Of a DNA stretch of 64,000 nt, positions 50,101 through 63,767 are shown piece by piece. Positions within the stretch are counted from its first letter, which is position 1. Every line of letters begins with the position of its first letter. Source of the stretch: Archilochus colubris (Eukaryota > Chordata > Aves > Apodiformes > Trochilidae). Below the pieces are notes generated by a model. The model had not been told where the DNA came from, did not search any database, and worked only from the letters and a program-made list of their open reading frames with translations. The translations under genes were made by a program, and so were the position numbers. The stretch covers positions 16,769,127 to 16,833,126 of the forward strand of contig CM041092.1 of NCBI GenBank assembly GCA_023079485.1, read 5' to 3'.

Positions 50101-51121
50101 ACTTTTATCTGCTGACTTTGCTGATCCTTTGACCAAAGCAATCTTTCCTGTGGAAGACTCTTGGCTTCCTTGTCATTAGTGTTCTAATCATGCCAGATTA
50201 AAAAAAAAAAAAAAAAAAAAAAAAATTTTTTTGAAAGAACATGAAAAGAACAAAATGAGTGTCTGTCATGTGATAACCTATGGACTCTGACAGTTTTTTG
50301 TTAATTAAAACAGTAGGTTTGTAACAAAGCTTATCAAAATTATAACAACACCAAAGCCTACTTCTTAAGGAATTTACCCTAGCTCTAACTATGAGACTTT
50401 TGCACTTGATATGAGCTGCACAGCAGTATTACTCACAGCATAAGCAGTGAACAATTTCTGTATTGCAAATCAGAAATGTTATCACATCCCCATGAATAAC
50501 TACTGCACATAGCAAAGCAGCACTAATAGCAGAGCAGACTTCAACTATTCCAACAGATAAGCAAACACAGAATTTCAGAGAGATGAAGGACATAACCACA
50601 GAGCTGACAATAATGCACATCAGCCTTCCTCTTGCTTCCAAAGAGATTACTTTGCCTTTCCAGTCAAAAATCCTTTTGATTTGCCAACTTCATGACTAAG
50701 AATCTTATTCCTTGCTCATTAACAGATAATTTCTTTGCTTTTATGCCCATATGTTTATAACAATAGCATTACCTGCAGAAAGTGTCAACACCTATCTATC
50801 CATAAATCTCCACCCCATCTCCCTTCTGCTCACTACATGAAATAGATACTCTGCATGAGCAACCTTCCTCCCTCTTTTACAATCATCAACACACTGTAAT
50901 CCAGTTTTTCTGGCTAGGTTCAGTGCATGCACATGCCAGTTAGCACAAAGGGAATGCTGGAAGATGATTTGCTACTTTCCAGCATCTCCCAAGAGTAAGA
51001 AGAGGCTTTGGAGATGATAATTTCTGCTCTTCCCTGCTCTCCGTTCAGTGACTTTGAACCTGTGACATCTGAACATGCAACATGAGCTGTCTATTACTTT
51101 TTCCACCTTGCAAAATTGAAG
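47171..51121. other. Upstream flank without recognised genes
   Basis: The first 400 bases are purine-rich. A GC-richer patch lies at 47620-47900. An A26 run sits at 50200-50225. I see no conserved coding exon; the open frames in this range are short and have no recognisable domain. Confidence 0.6.
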
Positions 51122-51327
51122 ACAGTTCTGAGAAGGACTTGAGGGTGATGGTTGATAAACAGCTCAACATGAGCTGGCAGTGTGTGCTTGTAGTCCAGAA
51201 GGCCAACCTTATGCTAGGCTGCATCAAAAGAAGGGAAGGGTGGCCAGGAAGTCAATAGAGGTGTTTCTCCCTCTCTTCTCTGAGTACTGTGTCCATTTTC
51301 CCCCCTACTCCCACCTAGAGTACTGGT
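51122..51327 (+). mobile_element. CR1 LINE internal fragment
   Basis: GACTTGAGGGTGATGGTTGA, CTCAACATGAGCTGGCAGTG and CCAGAAGGCCAACC are typical of the CR1 reverse transcriptase end. GAGTACTGTGTCC follows after a gap, so the copy has internal deletions. Both ends are truncated. Confidence 0.88.
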
Positions 51328-53799
51328 GTTTATTTGCTGGCTTGCTTTTTTAATTGTAGGGTGAAGACAATTATTGCTAAACTTGAAAGATTTCACTTTT
51401 AGCAAAAAAAGGAACACAAAGGAAAATGGCTTTTCTCTGTTGCTTTAGATTTCCTTTTCAGCAACCTAACTTTTTTAGCACATTACAAAACTGTTGTATT
51501 GCACAGTAAACTTAAGGTGAAGTCATACACTCTCAGTTGAAATTTTACTTATATCTTGCATATCTTTAGCAATCTCTATGTAACTCTTTGGCACAGATCC
51601 CAAGGTTATGAGTGTTTAGCTGCATCTGAAGGGTTTATTATTGTTAGGGATCATTACATTTGACTCTCTTAAAGTGTCATAATTCATAATAAATAGGCTA
51701 GATATTATTATAGCACTTCAGAGACTGTTCTTTTTCTTCCACAGCACAGAAACACTGTAGGTAACTTTCAGAAATACTAAAAGGCATTACAAACATTTAT
51801 TCTGATTCCAGTCTTCTTTTTTACTCCAATGTGACAGTTCCAACTTCTGAAGTTCTGCTTCCTGCTCTGTCCTACTGTGTATTCAAACTTAGATCTGACA
51901 AGGGCAACTGAAATACTAGAAACAGGCTTGAGAAATAAGACAGAGAAAGGAGTATAGACACAACTACCCTACATCTTTCCCTTGGATAGCAAGGAATGTC
52001 TTTATGCATTGGTTTGGCTTTGACTCCTGCTGGGATCTCGGCATGCTCCTCAAACATCAACAAAATAATACAAGCAGTAATTTAACATCAAGAAAACTGC
52101 TTACAACCATAAATTAAGTGGTATATGATACTTTTTTGTAACACTTTTTAAGAGGGTCTTTGACACCTGTACTGTGCAGTTTTAATGGAAATTTTGCCTC
52201 AATGTAATACCTGTACTGGCAGTGTTAATGTGCTCAGCCTCCTAAGAAGCTGTTTCTGTTGTCACTGTGCCAGTGTAAGATTATTACTCAAAGTATGATT
52301 GTGGGAGCTGGAGCCTCAGACTCAGATGATGTTTTGTACCACGTTATATTTGTTGCAAAAAAAAACCCTGGTTTGGAGGAATGGTTTAAAAGAACATCAG
52401 TTATAATTTGGGAAATGTTTTTAAGCAAACAAAAATTAATCCAGGTGGAAGAGCTTATGCATTTAAATGAAAAAGGTTTTTTTGTTTCTTTAAACATGAA
52501 AAGAACAGCTCCCTAAAAGTGCTGGTGAAGAGCCTGAATATTAGAATTTCACATGATGTTCTGGAGGTAAAATTGAGCTTGTTGAAGGCACAATGAATAT
52601 ACCCTCTCCAAAATACCCCCACTGCCCTAAGTGTGACCAGAAAGAGGTAAACTTTCAATGTGAAGCTGAGAAGATGATGTAAAGAGGAAAATTTCAGATC
52701 AATCTAGACTTGGGAACACTTCTGAGATAAAATTCTGTGTGGAAAGGGTGCACTCATTTGGGGCTAAACTGCTGGCATTGAAAGGTTGTGATTGATTAAG
52801 CTACAAACTGAAAGGGCAGCAGGTGTGGGGCACACACAGCTCAGTGTGCCATTGGCGTATTGTGTCTTTTGGAGTGCAATAAAGGCCATAGAGCAGAAAA
52901 AAGGAATGCAAAACTAATGGAGCTCCTCTCAAATGGGAAATGAAGAAGGAAACAAACACAGCAACAACACATACTTTTACACAAATGCCAAAATCCCAGT
53001 TACCAAATTGAGGTAAATCAAATGCCTGATCTAACTCAAAGATAATGACATGCAAGCCATCTGCAGGGTATCGCAGTACCAGGACATAAAATACACATAA
53101 AAGATGAGTCACCCTGGCTGGTGATGGGGTAGTGAAAGTTACTAGTGACATCTTTTAATAAAATCAAATGAACAAAATAGGGACCCAGCAGATGACACAG
53201 AATCCACGTGGACCAAAACGCCAGCTTTAAGCATATGTAGTGCTGAATACAGACTGCCTGCCTGACCAAAAGACCAGAGAGGGTTTGCTGAGAGAGCTCA
53301 TATGGGCAAAGAGGGTGGGAAATACTACCAAACCTGTACTTCAGGTAACTCCGTGTTGTCTGAATACTGCAGCATTGGAATATAACACAGCCTACATCAG
53401 ACTTCATTAATATTGCTTCACAGAGAGGTGGAATGGAAAGCCACAAAAGAGATGCAGCCCATCATTTGGCCCTCCTTAATATGCAAGATCTTGTCCTACA
53501 TCTTCAGCTCACAATTGCTGTTCCTGTGGTTATATTCAAATTTCTCACAGGCTGGACAAAGAACAAACATTCACAATAGTTGCACCCAGTTTCAAAATGG
53601 ACAGAGACAGAGAAATGAGAAAGTTTGTGAAGGGAGAGCAAAAAGGAGCAGCTAGGAACAGTATATTCTTACAGGTGGAGCTGAGCTTCCTGAAGTGTGC
53701 ACAGCACTATCAGTGTACGCCGTCTAGTAAAGCCTGGAGAACTGGTAAAAGGAAGGGGGCACAGCTAATCTCACCACAGGGTGGAATATTAGAAACATG
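51328..53799. other. Flank without recognised features
   Basis: AT-rich DNA. Open frames of up to 136 codons near 52801-53446 (minus) overlap each other and show no domain or splice pattern I recognise. Confidence 0.5.
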
Positions 53800-55110
53800 A
53801 AGTTAAGGTCATCTCCAACTGAAAAACACAGAAAGGATTGTAAAGTGAAATGTTAAAGGAAAACACAGTGAAAAAACAATAAAAATGCTTGAGCCACGGC
53901 TAGCAAAAGGAATCCAAGCTTACATCCTCTAGACACATCAAGACCAAGAAACCCACTAGAGTCTAGTGGACTAAATGAAAACTGTGAAGTAAAACAGAGG
54001 AGAGGCAAAAAATATTTGCAAAGAAGCTAAATGATGTATTTGCATGTTGTCATGGTTTAACCACAGTCAGCAACTAAGCCCCACACAGCCACTCACTCAC
54101 TCCCCCGTCATGGGATGAGGGAAAGAATTAGTATGAATGTCAGAAAACCCTTTGATTGAGACAAAACGATTTTGATAGGTAAAGCAAAACTGTGCACACA
54201 AGCAGAGCAATCAAGGGAATTAATTCACTACTTCCCATTGATGGATAGATGTTCAGCCATCTCCAGGACATCAGGGCACCATCATTTATAAAGTTTGCTT
54301 CAAAAGACGAATTCCATGACTCTGAATGTCCCCCACTTCCCTATTCTTCTTCCAGTTTTATGTGTTGAGGATGATGTTATGTGGTATAAAATACCACATT
54401 GGTCAGCTGGGGTCAGATATCCCGACTGTGTCACATCCCAGTTTTTTGTGCACCCCCAGACTACTCAGTGGTGGGGTAGGGTGAGGAGCAGAAAAGGCCT
54501 TGATTCTGTGTAAGCCCTGCTCTGCAGAAACAAAAAGATCCCTCTATTATCAGCACTGTTTCCCATACAAATGAAAACATAGCCCATACAAGATAATATG
54601 GAAAAAAATCAACTCTATCCCAGCCAAAACCAGCACACATGTTCACTTGAATAAGCAGATAAGCCGCATACTTGGAAAGGCTGTAGGCCAAACTAGGCAG
54701 AGTAACAGAAACCCAGGACTGTCTTATAGGCACTGGGTTTTTCTAAAGGAGGTGTGGATAAGAAATAGCAGATCTACAAATGGACCTACCTTTCTCTTCA
54801 AGCTTTTTCTGTGCCTGGAGACCAGAGGGTGGCAATGTGACATCAATCACTAAAAAAGATTCCAAAGGGAAAATGAGGAGACAGGATGAATGATACTGAA
54901 ATCAAGCAAACCTAACATCAGTGCCAGACAAAGCGGTAGAAACTGCAATTAATTTTAGAATTAGTGTGGACAAATATGGTCTTTTTGGACAGTGTCAACA
55001 TGTCTTCTCTAAATGCTGTATTTGCTATTTAGGCCTTTAGAGGAGGTCAGCAAGCATGTGAACAAGAGTGATTTGGCTAGTAAGATCCAACAGTGTATAA
55101 ACAGTGTATA
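53800..55110 (+). mobile_element. Old CR1/L3-type LINE split by a solo LTR
   Basis: The right part (about 54643-55110) matches the CR1 reverse transcriptase region: AACCTAACATCAGTGCCAGA, then GGACAGTGTCAACATG and GAGGTCAGCAAGCATGTG. The left part ends AAGCTAAATGATGTATTTGC, which resembles the stretch encoding the start of the same domain. The LTR at 54048-54637 sits between them. The left limit is uncertain. Confidence 0.6.
54048..54637 (-). mobile_element. Solo LTR of an avian endogenous retrovirus
   Basis: The 590-base element starts TGTCATGGTTTAACC and ends AACCAGCACA, so it has TG...CA ends. It is flanked by a perfect 5-bp duplication CATGT (54043-54047 and 54638-54642). Landmarks shared with a common bird LTR family are AACTAAGCCCCACACAGCC, CACTACTTCCCATTGATGG, TTCAGCCATCTCCAGGA and GAAAAGGCCTTGATTCTGTG. 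I set it on the minus strand because TATA-like and polyadenylation-like motifs of the family read that way. No internal retroviral genes are present. The 5-bp duplication fits an ERVL-type element. Confidence 0.9.
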
Positions 55111-56267
55111 AACCTAGAAGAAGGTTTATACTGGGTGAATAAATCATCAGGCACTTTGAACTGGAACTTGCTCTTTGCATTTTTCTATTGATTTGAGGGG
55201 CTTTTGTTGTAAAGAAATTACATGTACCTTAGCCTTTTTATTTCTGAGAGCAAGACTGAAATAGCTTTTGTTATTACCCACATTTTACATGAAGCTGGGA
55301 CTTGAACAAGAACTACCTGTCTGTGACTCAACACTCACACAACTTGAGATAAAGTTTGTGGGTGGACAGTGCATACAAATGAGCTTTTAGAGCTTCTCCC
55401 TGTGCTTGACACCATGGGTAAATCAGGGACAGACTATGAAGGTATTGCTATCAGCTTTTCATCACTGCACAAGCACTGCTGGTGAGTTAATTTCATGTGC
55501 TTGGCACAGAGTATATGAAGAAGAATGTGCAAGATGAAGACGCTACAAAACAGCATAGATTCCTTATGGGTCAGCTTTGCAGTGATCAACACATGCACTA
55601 ACCATTACTAAGATTCTAGACAAAACTTCAGAACAGATATTTTAAGCCATAAAGGGTTTGGTCACTTCAGAGATCAAGAGATATATCTGTGTATGACATA
55701 TTCCCCTTCTAGAGATCACTACTCACATCCAAGCTGAACCTGTTCCTGGCTTTGATTTTGAGCCCTCTCTTTCCTTTGCTTAGGCTGTCAAACAGTAAGC
55801 TTGTTCTTTATGGCATCTTACAGGAGAATGAACAAAACATTACAGCAGTGAAAAACATTGCAACTGCATATAGAGTTTCCATTAGAGATCTATTTAATTT
55901 ATGCTTAATTAAAAAGCTCTGTTTCTTTAAGGAGTACATCTACATTTTCTTCTTTTTTTTGTTTGTTTGCAGTACTATGCTGCCAGTACTAAAACATCAG
56001 TTGCTACAAATGTTTTACTAAAGAGCAGCACTTCACTGGATGAAGTCCATAAGTTTCTTAAGGTTTGTGTGTATTTCATTGTGCTGAAACACTTTGGCCC
56101 ACCTGGGGCAGGAGTTATAATAGACAATATTTAAATAACCCAGTAGGAACCTCTGGCCTATTTAGATCCCACTGTAATGCACAAGCTTTGGAAATGCTGA
56201 ATGTTTCTTTACAACCAGTAAACCTGAAAGAATTACTCAGATGCTGTTGAAATTAATCCAGGTCCTA
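55111..56267. other. Flank without recognised features
   Basis: AT-rich DNA with a short tandem phrase (ACAGTGTATAA twice) at about 55090-55112. No exon, RNA gene or further repeat is recognised. Confidence 0.5.
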
Positions 56268-57850
56268 TATCAAAGAATCACAGGCTCTCTAGAGATAGTC
56301 TAGTGCATCCTCTGCTTAGATCATGGTCAGCTACAGCAAGTTGCTCAAATCAATGTTCAGTTGCTTTTTTAATACCTCCAGAGATGTAGACTCTACAACC
56401 TCTCAAGGTAATCTGCTCCAATGTTTAACTACCACCAGATTAAAAAAAAACAAACAATTTTTTCTTCTGTGCAAAAGGAATGTCTTCTATGTCAGTTTGT
56501 GCCTGTTACTTCTTGTCCCTTAATGCCACTGAGAAGAGTCTGGTTCCATCTTCTTTACTCTCACCAAGTATAGGTATTTTATAGATACCGACAAGATCTC
56601 CCTGAGCATTCTCTCCTCCAGAGTGAACAGTCCCAAATCTCTCAGCCACTCCTCATATGACAAATGCTCCAGTCTCTTATCACCTTTGTGACTCTTTGCT
56701 GGATTTGCTCCAGTACATCTCTATCTTTCCTGTTATGGGGAGTCCATAACTGGCTTGATCTATATCTATCACTAAAGATGTGTCTCACTAGTGGTGTGTA
56801 GAGAAATTATCACATACCTTGACCTGCTGCCAACACTCCTCCTAATGTAGTTTAGGATACTGTAGGCCAATTTTGCCAGAAGAGCACATTGCTGGCTCAT
56901 GTCCAAGCTGGTGTTCACCAGGACTTCCAGATCATTTTCAGTAAAGCAACTTCCTAGCTGGTTGATCTCCAGACTCTACTAATGTATAGGGTCACCACCT
57001 GCCAGGTGCAGGAGCTGGCATTTAACTTTGAATTATATGTGATTCCTCTTGGATGATTTCTCCAGCTTGCTCAGATCCTTCTGTATGGTAGCATCACAGT
57101 TTGGTGTACCAGCCACTTTTCTCATCTTCAGCTGTCTGCAGACTTGCTGAGGGTGCACTCTGCCCCATCATCAAGGAGCTTTAATGAGGATGTTTAACAA
57201 TATAGGCCACAAATTGGCCCCAGGCTTACCATCAGTGACTGGCTTCCAACTAAACTTTGTGCCACTGATTATAATCTTCTGAGCCTGGCATTTCACCCCG
57301 TTTTCAATCCACCTCACTGTCCACTTGTCTAGCCAGCAGTGTCTTAATGAGGTTTCTATAAGAGCAAGTGATGAAAGCCTTGCTTAAGTTAAGATGATTA
57401 ATATCCTTTGCTCTCTCCTAGTCCACCAAGCTAGTCATTTCACCACAGAAGACTATCAGGCATGATTTTCTCTTATCAAATTCATACTGATGATTCACAG
57501 TCATCTTCATGTTCTTAATATATTTGGAAATTGTTTCCAGAATTATTTGCTTCAACACACTCCTGGATATCAAGGTAAGGCTGACTGACCTGTAGTTCAC
57601 CAGATCCTCTTCTTCTTTTCTTGAAGTTAAGCATTTGCTTCTTTCAGTCCTCCTTTGATCACTGTAACTTTTCAAAGATACTGAAGACTGGCTCCACAAT
57701 AACAGCTGGCAACTCCACTAACTCTCATGGATGCATTCCACTGGGTCCCACGGAATTATTTATGTCCAATTTGTTTAAATGTCCTGATCTACTCTGCTGA
57801 GGGTAAGTCTCCATTGTTCCATATTCTCCTACTGGTCATGGGGGCCTGTG
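56268..57850 (-). mobile_element. Degenerate CR1 LINE, reverse transcriptase to 3' region
   Basis: Read on the minus strand, 57850 to 57700 gives HLNKLDINNSVGPSGMHP with stops after it. 57699 to 57418 gives KEEEDLVNYRSVSLTLISRS, then LETISKYIKNMKM and GEMTSLVD, the reverse transcriptase core of CR1. The lower-coordinate end matches the CR1 3' region (CTCTCCTCCAGAGTGAACAG read from the plus strand). Frameshifts and stops show a long-dead copy. Confidence 0.88.
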
Positions 57851-60800
57851 ATTTCTGAAATAAAATCTTACTAGTAAAGACAGCGATCAAAAATAAAAAT
57901 GTCTTTTCCACATCCTTTGTTACCATCACCCCACTCAGCAGCAGGCCCACATTTTCCCTAGACTTCTTTTCACTGCTGACACATCTGCAGGAGTCCTGAC
58001 AGTGCAGAACTACTCACCTCTTCTCCTTTCTCTAAACTTTGACAATAGACTGGTCCACTAGGAAAGTTCCTAGCCAGAGAAAGAGAAGATGTCATTTTTC
58101 TCTTTTTAACAAATACACAGACAGTTTGGCTATCTTTGCTATCCTATGCAATCCCTTTTTATAAGAGGAATCTGAACCAGATTAATGGTTCAGATTATTA
58201 ATTAACACTGATCCAGACTAATTCAGTAATCATCAGGCTAAAGCAAGTTCTCAGTGTCTTGTTTTGGAGCTGATCAACTTCATTCACAGCACTGAAATAT
58301 TTACTAGAGCACAAAGTGGAATTTAGGTCTCCGTATTCCCTTTCCCCACAAATGAGTATGTTACTACTATGAGTCTCACTCATATCTCATTGTGACTTGC
58401 TGAATGTTGACTTACTGGTATAAAGTCTGACAGTCAGACCATGTTCTCCTTATGAATCTAGCTCTTGACAACCTGAAGTCTTCAGAAAAACAAAATGCTA
58501 GAAGATTCTGATTTTAACTTCAAGTCAGGCACAGATGTGGAATGTAATTGTAATCCTACCTTAAAAATAGAATGATCCAACCACTAACTTGAGAAGTGAT
58601 TCCTTATGGCAACAATAACCGTATTTGTTAAACCTAGCATTTATCTTTAACCTTTACTCCCACACACTTTTATAGCCATGAGCCCTGCCAGAGGGTTCAT
58701 GACAGACATGGCAAAATAGGAACATGCAAAAGAGAAGCCAAGAGCCTGGACTTTAAAAGCAAAAGTTGGTGGATACTCCAAACCAGAATAGATGTATTCA
58801 TCTAAGAATACATGTCTAAACACAAGCATTGGACATGAAAAGAAAGCATGAACATAAACATAGTGGTAGAGATCACTGTTAACAGAAGTTCCCTTCAATT
58901 AGTTTATTTTTATAAACAATACCATGGATTATTAATGCTGTAATACAACACCATAACAACACTGCAAGGAAACATGATTTGGATGGGAATGTCACATTTT
59001 TAACCCGAGCCATAAGTGAAAGTAGAGTCAAGTTTATCCAGGTCATTACATTGTCATTTTAGCTCCATATAAGCCTTTACTGTTTAATAGGTAATGCCTG
59101 AATTGAGAACAAAAGTTACTTCAAGTTTATCTGGAAAAAAGAACTTTGAAAAGTAAATTTTACTGGCAGTATTCTGGCAAAATATGTATCTGTTTCAGAA
59201 GCAGTATTGAAACAGTGATGGAATGAGACACTTCACACTGTTCCAGCAAAGCAGTTTCCACTTATTAACAAAGTGGTGTTTCTGCAATTTGAAGGCTCTT
59301 GGCAATCGTTGTCCCTCAAAGACCACCAAAGAATTTTTTTTTCCATTTGGAATTCCACATGGAATACTCAAAGAAAAAAACAGGTGAGGTAATACCAGTG
59401 AAACCAGGAAACAGTGACTGCATCTCCCCAACTCCTAGCATCAAGAAAATCCTTTTGCCTGTACCTGCCACCAGCCAGCAAAACAGCAAAATGCATGACT
59501 CTTTCTTTGTCTACATTTTCTCTGAAACAGAGAAATAAAGACTGGTTGATCCATGACTGACTATTGCTCTGATGTAATTTGGCTACTTGTTTGTTATTAG
59601 TACTGTAATTGCTGAAGCAAAGCAGCAGCAATGCATGCTCACACATGTTGAGTATTACACCTGTTGGATTTGTTTGATTGGTTGGTGGTTTGGTTTCTCT
59701 CACAACTGCAGGATGAAAGCAGCAGGATCCACAAGCTAAGGCATCTCATCCAACTGGCACTTTACCAGCAGGAGTCAGGGTTGGGTCCCTTTTGCATTAA
59801 TTCTTGTCAAAATGTGTGGCTTTTCCCTTCTGATCTCTAAGTGTATGGTAACATTTGAAGACTCATACTTGGTCACTCTGGGATACTTGACATTAATCCT
59901 TTCTTTCCAAAATACTGCAATTGTTTGCTTCACGTAATCAACTGCAATTTAAATCAGTCCTGGGAAGATCAGGGACTGTTGCAGCATTCTGAAAACAGCA
60001 CACTTTATAATTACTCCAGTTCATAATTTATAATAGCTGTCAGTACACAGACACAGACAAGTTATATCAATGCAACTAAATAAGAGTTGCAAATAATCAG
60101 AGAATGGGCAAGTTCAAAAGGTACCCTGCCAGCTATTGTATTGTTTACTGAATGGTACTTCCGCTAAGCTTGTAATACCACTAATAGAACTAAAACCAGG
60201 TAAAAAATATGCGTATTTCTGATGCTAAATTTTTGTAAGATTCCTCTTCAAAAAGCTTATTTTACAATTATAAGATTTGTCTTTAACAACCTGACACCCA
60301 AAATGACTACCCACTGAATTACAAGGAACAAAACAAAAATCAGTTTAGTATCCTACATGATTTGTTTTAAACAATAACACATTTTGCTAGATCTATTTTG
60401 GCATTTACTTGCTGACAGCAGATGTCTCTGTGCTGCAACCAACGTATGAAGCAGGAAAAGAAGCAAATGGTGAAATTTGTTTCTAAATTTCTTTTCTTTC
60501 CCCATCTTTTTTTTTTTTTTTCAGGATAAAGATAAAGATAATATTCTAAAGGATAGTTTTTCCTTTTAGTCCCTTTTTTCTATTTTTATTTCATGTTCTA
60601 ATTATAGCTAAGTTAAACACTGAACTACATTGGAATTTGGTGTACTGCTCATATCTAATGCTTCCTTCTTATATCCCTAAAACACCTGAAATGGGGGAAA
60701 AATACCTGCACGTACTATATAGCCAGCTGGCCAGTTGTGGAGAAAGGATCAGATCATCTAGGTAGCATGAGATGTAAATTTGTCACAGCAGAGCCTACTG

Positions 60801-63607
60801 TCCTATTATGCTTTTCTTCCTCTTTGTTATTTACATTTTAAGATCAGTTATCTGAATGTTTTTCACAGTAGCTCTAGTGTAATATTTCCAAGGCACAGTA
60901 TGCAGTTTGATGCTCCTCTCCTCTTTTCAGAGTTGAAAATTCTCTTTCAATACTGCGAAGTGGTTAAGACGCTGACAATAGTCTTTTTCATTCCTCTATT
61001 ATTGATATCACAATAAATTTATAACTTCTATTCATTCCTTCAAAGAATTCCTTAATGTTAGGCTTACTTCAGTCTCAAGACTGTGGAAGAATACTACAGG
61101 GAGAACAGGAGTCCAAAACTGAATCATTATCTATTTTGAGAAAGTCAGTCATCTATCACAAATTGTATCCTTGTTAATACAAGCCACGGTGTAAGTATTT
61201 ATTTTCCAAAGAGATCTTCATTATTTTTTGTATTTTCCCAGAATGTTTTGCATGCACATTTCCAATTCAGTCTCTTCCCTAGAGGGTTAATAATTAGCAA
61301 ACTGACTTCCCCAGCTGGTTTTGTTCAAAGTGCCGTCATCCTCCTGAATTCAGTCAACATCTATCAGAAACAAAGACGTCAAACAAAACATATTAGCCTT
61401 CAGTATTCTCTTGTGAAGTTGTGGCCTCCAGCCAGAAAATTTTGTTATTTTCTATGTAAGCTTTATTTTTCTTTCCTTGACCAGCATTTAGTATGGATCA
61501 AAAGAACCACTGCTTTAAAATGCAATCATAAAAATAATAAACACTAGCACTGACACAGCATTGTGCACCTCAAAACAAGTCTTGCATCTGTTTTGGGTGA
61601 CATTATATTTAGGAACATGCTCCAGTGTGGTCTTTCAGGGTCTCCAACAGGTCTCCTGCTTTTGTCAGCATCTTACGAATGTTCTCTGTCTCCAGAGAGA
61701 GGCATAAAACTTCCTGGCTGTCTTAGGGCTCTTTTTAAATACAATTTCTGGAAATTCTGAACAATGCTTACAGCTTTGCTTAGAGCATCACAGGCTCTAT
61801 AGTCTATCCAGCAGCTCTTGATCAAGATCTGGCCACAGACACACTCCAGCAGGCTCACATGGAGCTAGGAACAGACATGTGTAAGTCCACCAAAGTCAGT
61901 TGTATCTCAGTGCTCTGAACCAGGCAGTGGCTGTGCAGGAAGCTGCTGTTTCCACTAACACATTGCAAAAGAGGAAGAAAGGCAGCCAGAGACATTGCTG
62001 TTTCCTCTGCAGAAGTGGGCATTCACTTTTACCTTGGCTGTGGATTTTGAGTAGCTAGGGCAGGTTGGGTGCTCACTGGTTTCTGTAGTACATGAATTGG
62101 ATGATTCAGCTTTACCCATTTCAGAACTGTTTCTTTCTGTCCTGAGGCAGACCACAAATTTAATCAGAGGTGTTTTCCATATTCCAGTTGTATGGAATTT
62201 GTGTTCACAGAGATCCTAAATTCTGGCTGTTGTGAGTCTATAAGGCTAGAAGGCAGTAGGCTGATATATCAACAGACCCACAAAAATATACACACCAATA
62301 TTTTCAGCAGACTTACTCATCTTTATCCAGACAGAGCTGAAAGGGCCATCCACCCATGTTGTGAATCTATTCCCCAGCAGTGGTGGTGGATTGATCTGTT
62401 TATTTCTAAACCACAGTTATCCGGTTTAACAGTGCACACTGCCATTCAAAGTGACCTTGCCACTTAGTTGGATGCTTATTGTTTGGCCCAGCTGTTCCCA
62501 TGGTATTCTATCACACATTTCCTGCTGTGATTTCAGTCAGCTGCTTCTTGTTTGAGTCTTCCCAAGTGAAATAATTGGTCCCTGTTCTCTTTATACGTCT
62601 GCTTCACCAGTGGTCAGCTCTATCATTTATCTTTCCCTCCATCAGGGTTCGGTTTGTGCTATATCAGAGCGAGTAGGAAGGTTATGGAAGAGGAGAGACT
62701 CAAAAAATTCCACTTTACATTATTTCTATCAGGCAGGAATGAAGCCAATTTATATGTAAGTAGCAATAGCTAAAATTCAAATCATGAAAGATTCTGGAAA
62801 GTCACAAGAGAATGGATGGTCAAGGACAGGACAGAGAAAGGAGCCCACATGGGCTTTCATTCCTTCTGCCCTAACTTAACTGCTTTGGGACTGCCAGACA
62901 TGTGGTGGGTGTGCTCCAGAGGAGCTGTGTTCAGGGGGTGAGGCACTCCAGGAGCCTGCTGTGACAAAGCCACAATGCCAGTTATGTTCCTGGGTAGGGT
63001 GTGTGAAGAAAAGCCACTCTGCTATTTATGCAACAGTTATTTCAAAGGGCAAGGTAGTTGCTGTATTCTATTAATCTGCTCTCTCCAGATGGAAAGCCTT
63101 CAGGGGCTGCTCCCATACATTTCTACATTTAAATAAAAGGTACCTTACAATTTTTCTTACAGCTACAATGTGTCCTATACATACAACTCGATCTTCAATA
63201 TTTGCTTTTGAAACTATATTTAAAGTAATTCAATTTACCTCTCAACATCATTTTCATCCAGAAGGATCAGCAGGACACGACATGTGGCAGCAGAAACACT
63301 GCTTTCTCACTTTTCAGAAACAATCCTTGTTATTATTTTTAATATTAAATACCAGAAAATATAATGTCTAGGCCATGTAAGCATCATGTAAGGTGTCAGA
63401 TTTAGGTACAGAATAGGTGAGCGTGCTAGCATCAGGAGAAACTTCCCAAAGAAACTAGTACAGACAAACCAGAATGATGCTTACCCTGTGGTAGGGCCAC
63501 GATAAATTAAGCCTTAAATGACTCAGTATATTCTTTTACTTTATATTAAAAGTTTATGTACTGTAGCTCATTGGCAACATACAATGTTAAGGACTCTGCT
63601 TACACAC
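57851..63607. other. Distal flank without recognised genes
   Basis: AT-rich DNA with many short open frames and no recognisable domain, RNA gene or repeat family. Human synteny would place the 3' end of PLA2R1 on this side, but no PLA2R1 lectin domain, helix or tail is seen before the window ends. Confidence 0.5.
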
Positions 63608-63767
63608 CTGAATGAACCTGGAAGCATCAAGCTCTGGGATGGAGTCCCAAACCCAGCATCAGTGAAGCCAAGCAGCACAAAGATGCTGATTAGGTAGAGT
63701 CTGTCTTTTATCAGCTCTGTGCATGTTCGCTTCTGGCTTCCAGTGAGGGTTTCCAGGGACTTCTCAC
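63608..63767 (-). other. Unassigned candidate exon (open, with splice-like ends)
   Basis: The 160-base stretch is open for 52 codons, is preceded by a pyrimidine-rich CCTTGTAG acceptor and followed by TTCAG/GTGTGT. The reading includes KSLETLTGSQKRTCTELIKD and a hydrophobic YLISIFVLLGF. I do not recognise it. It may be a noncoding transcript exon, a terminal exon of an upstream neighbour, or chance. Confidence 0.2.

Noticed and set aside
52801..53446. Overlapping minus-strand open frames upstream of LY75 as a gene
   Set aside because: Two frames overlap in different phases with no domain or splice pattern.
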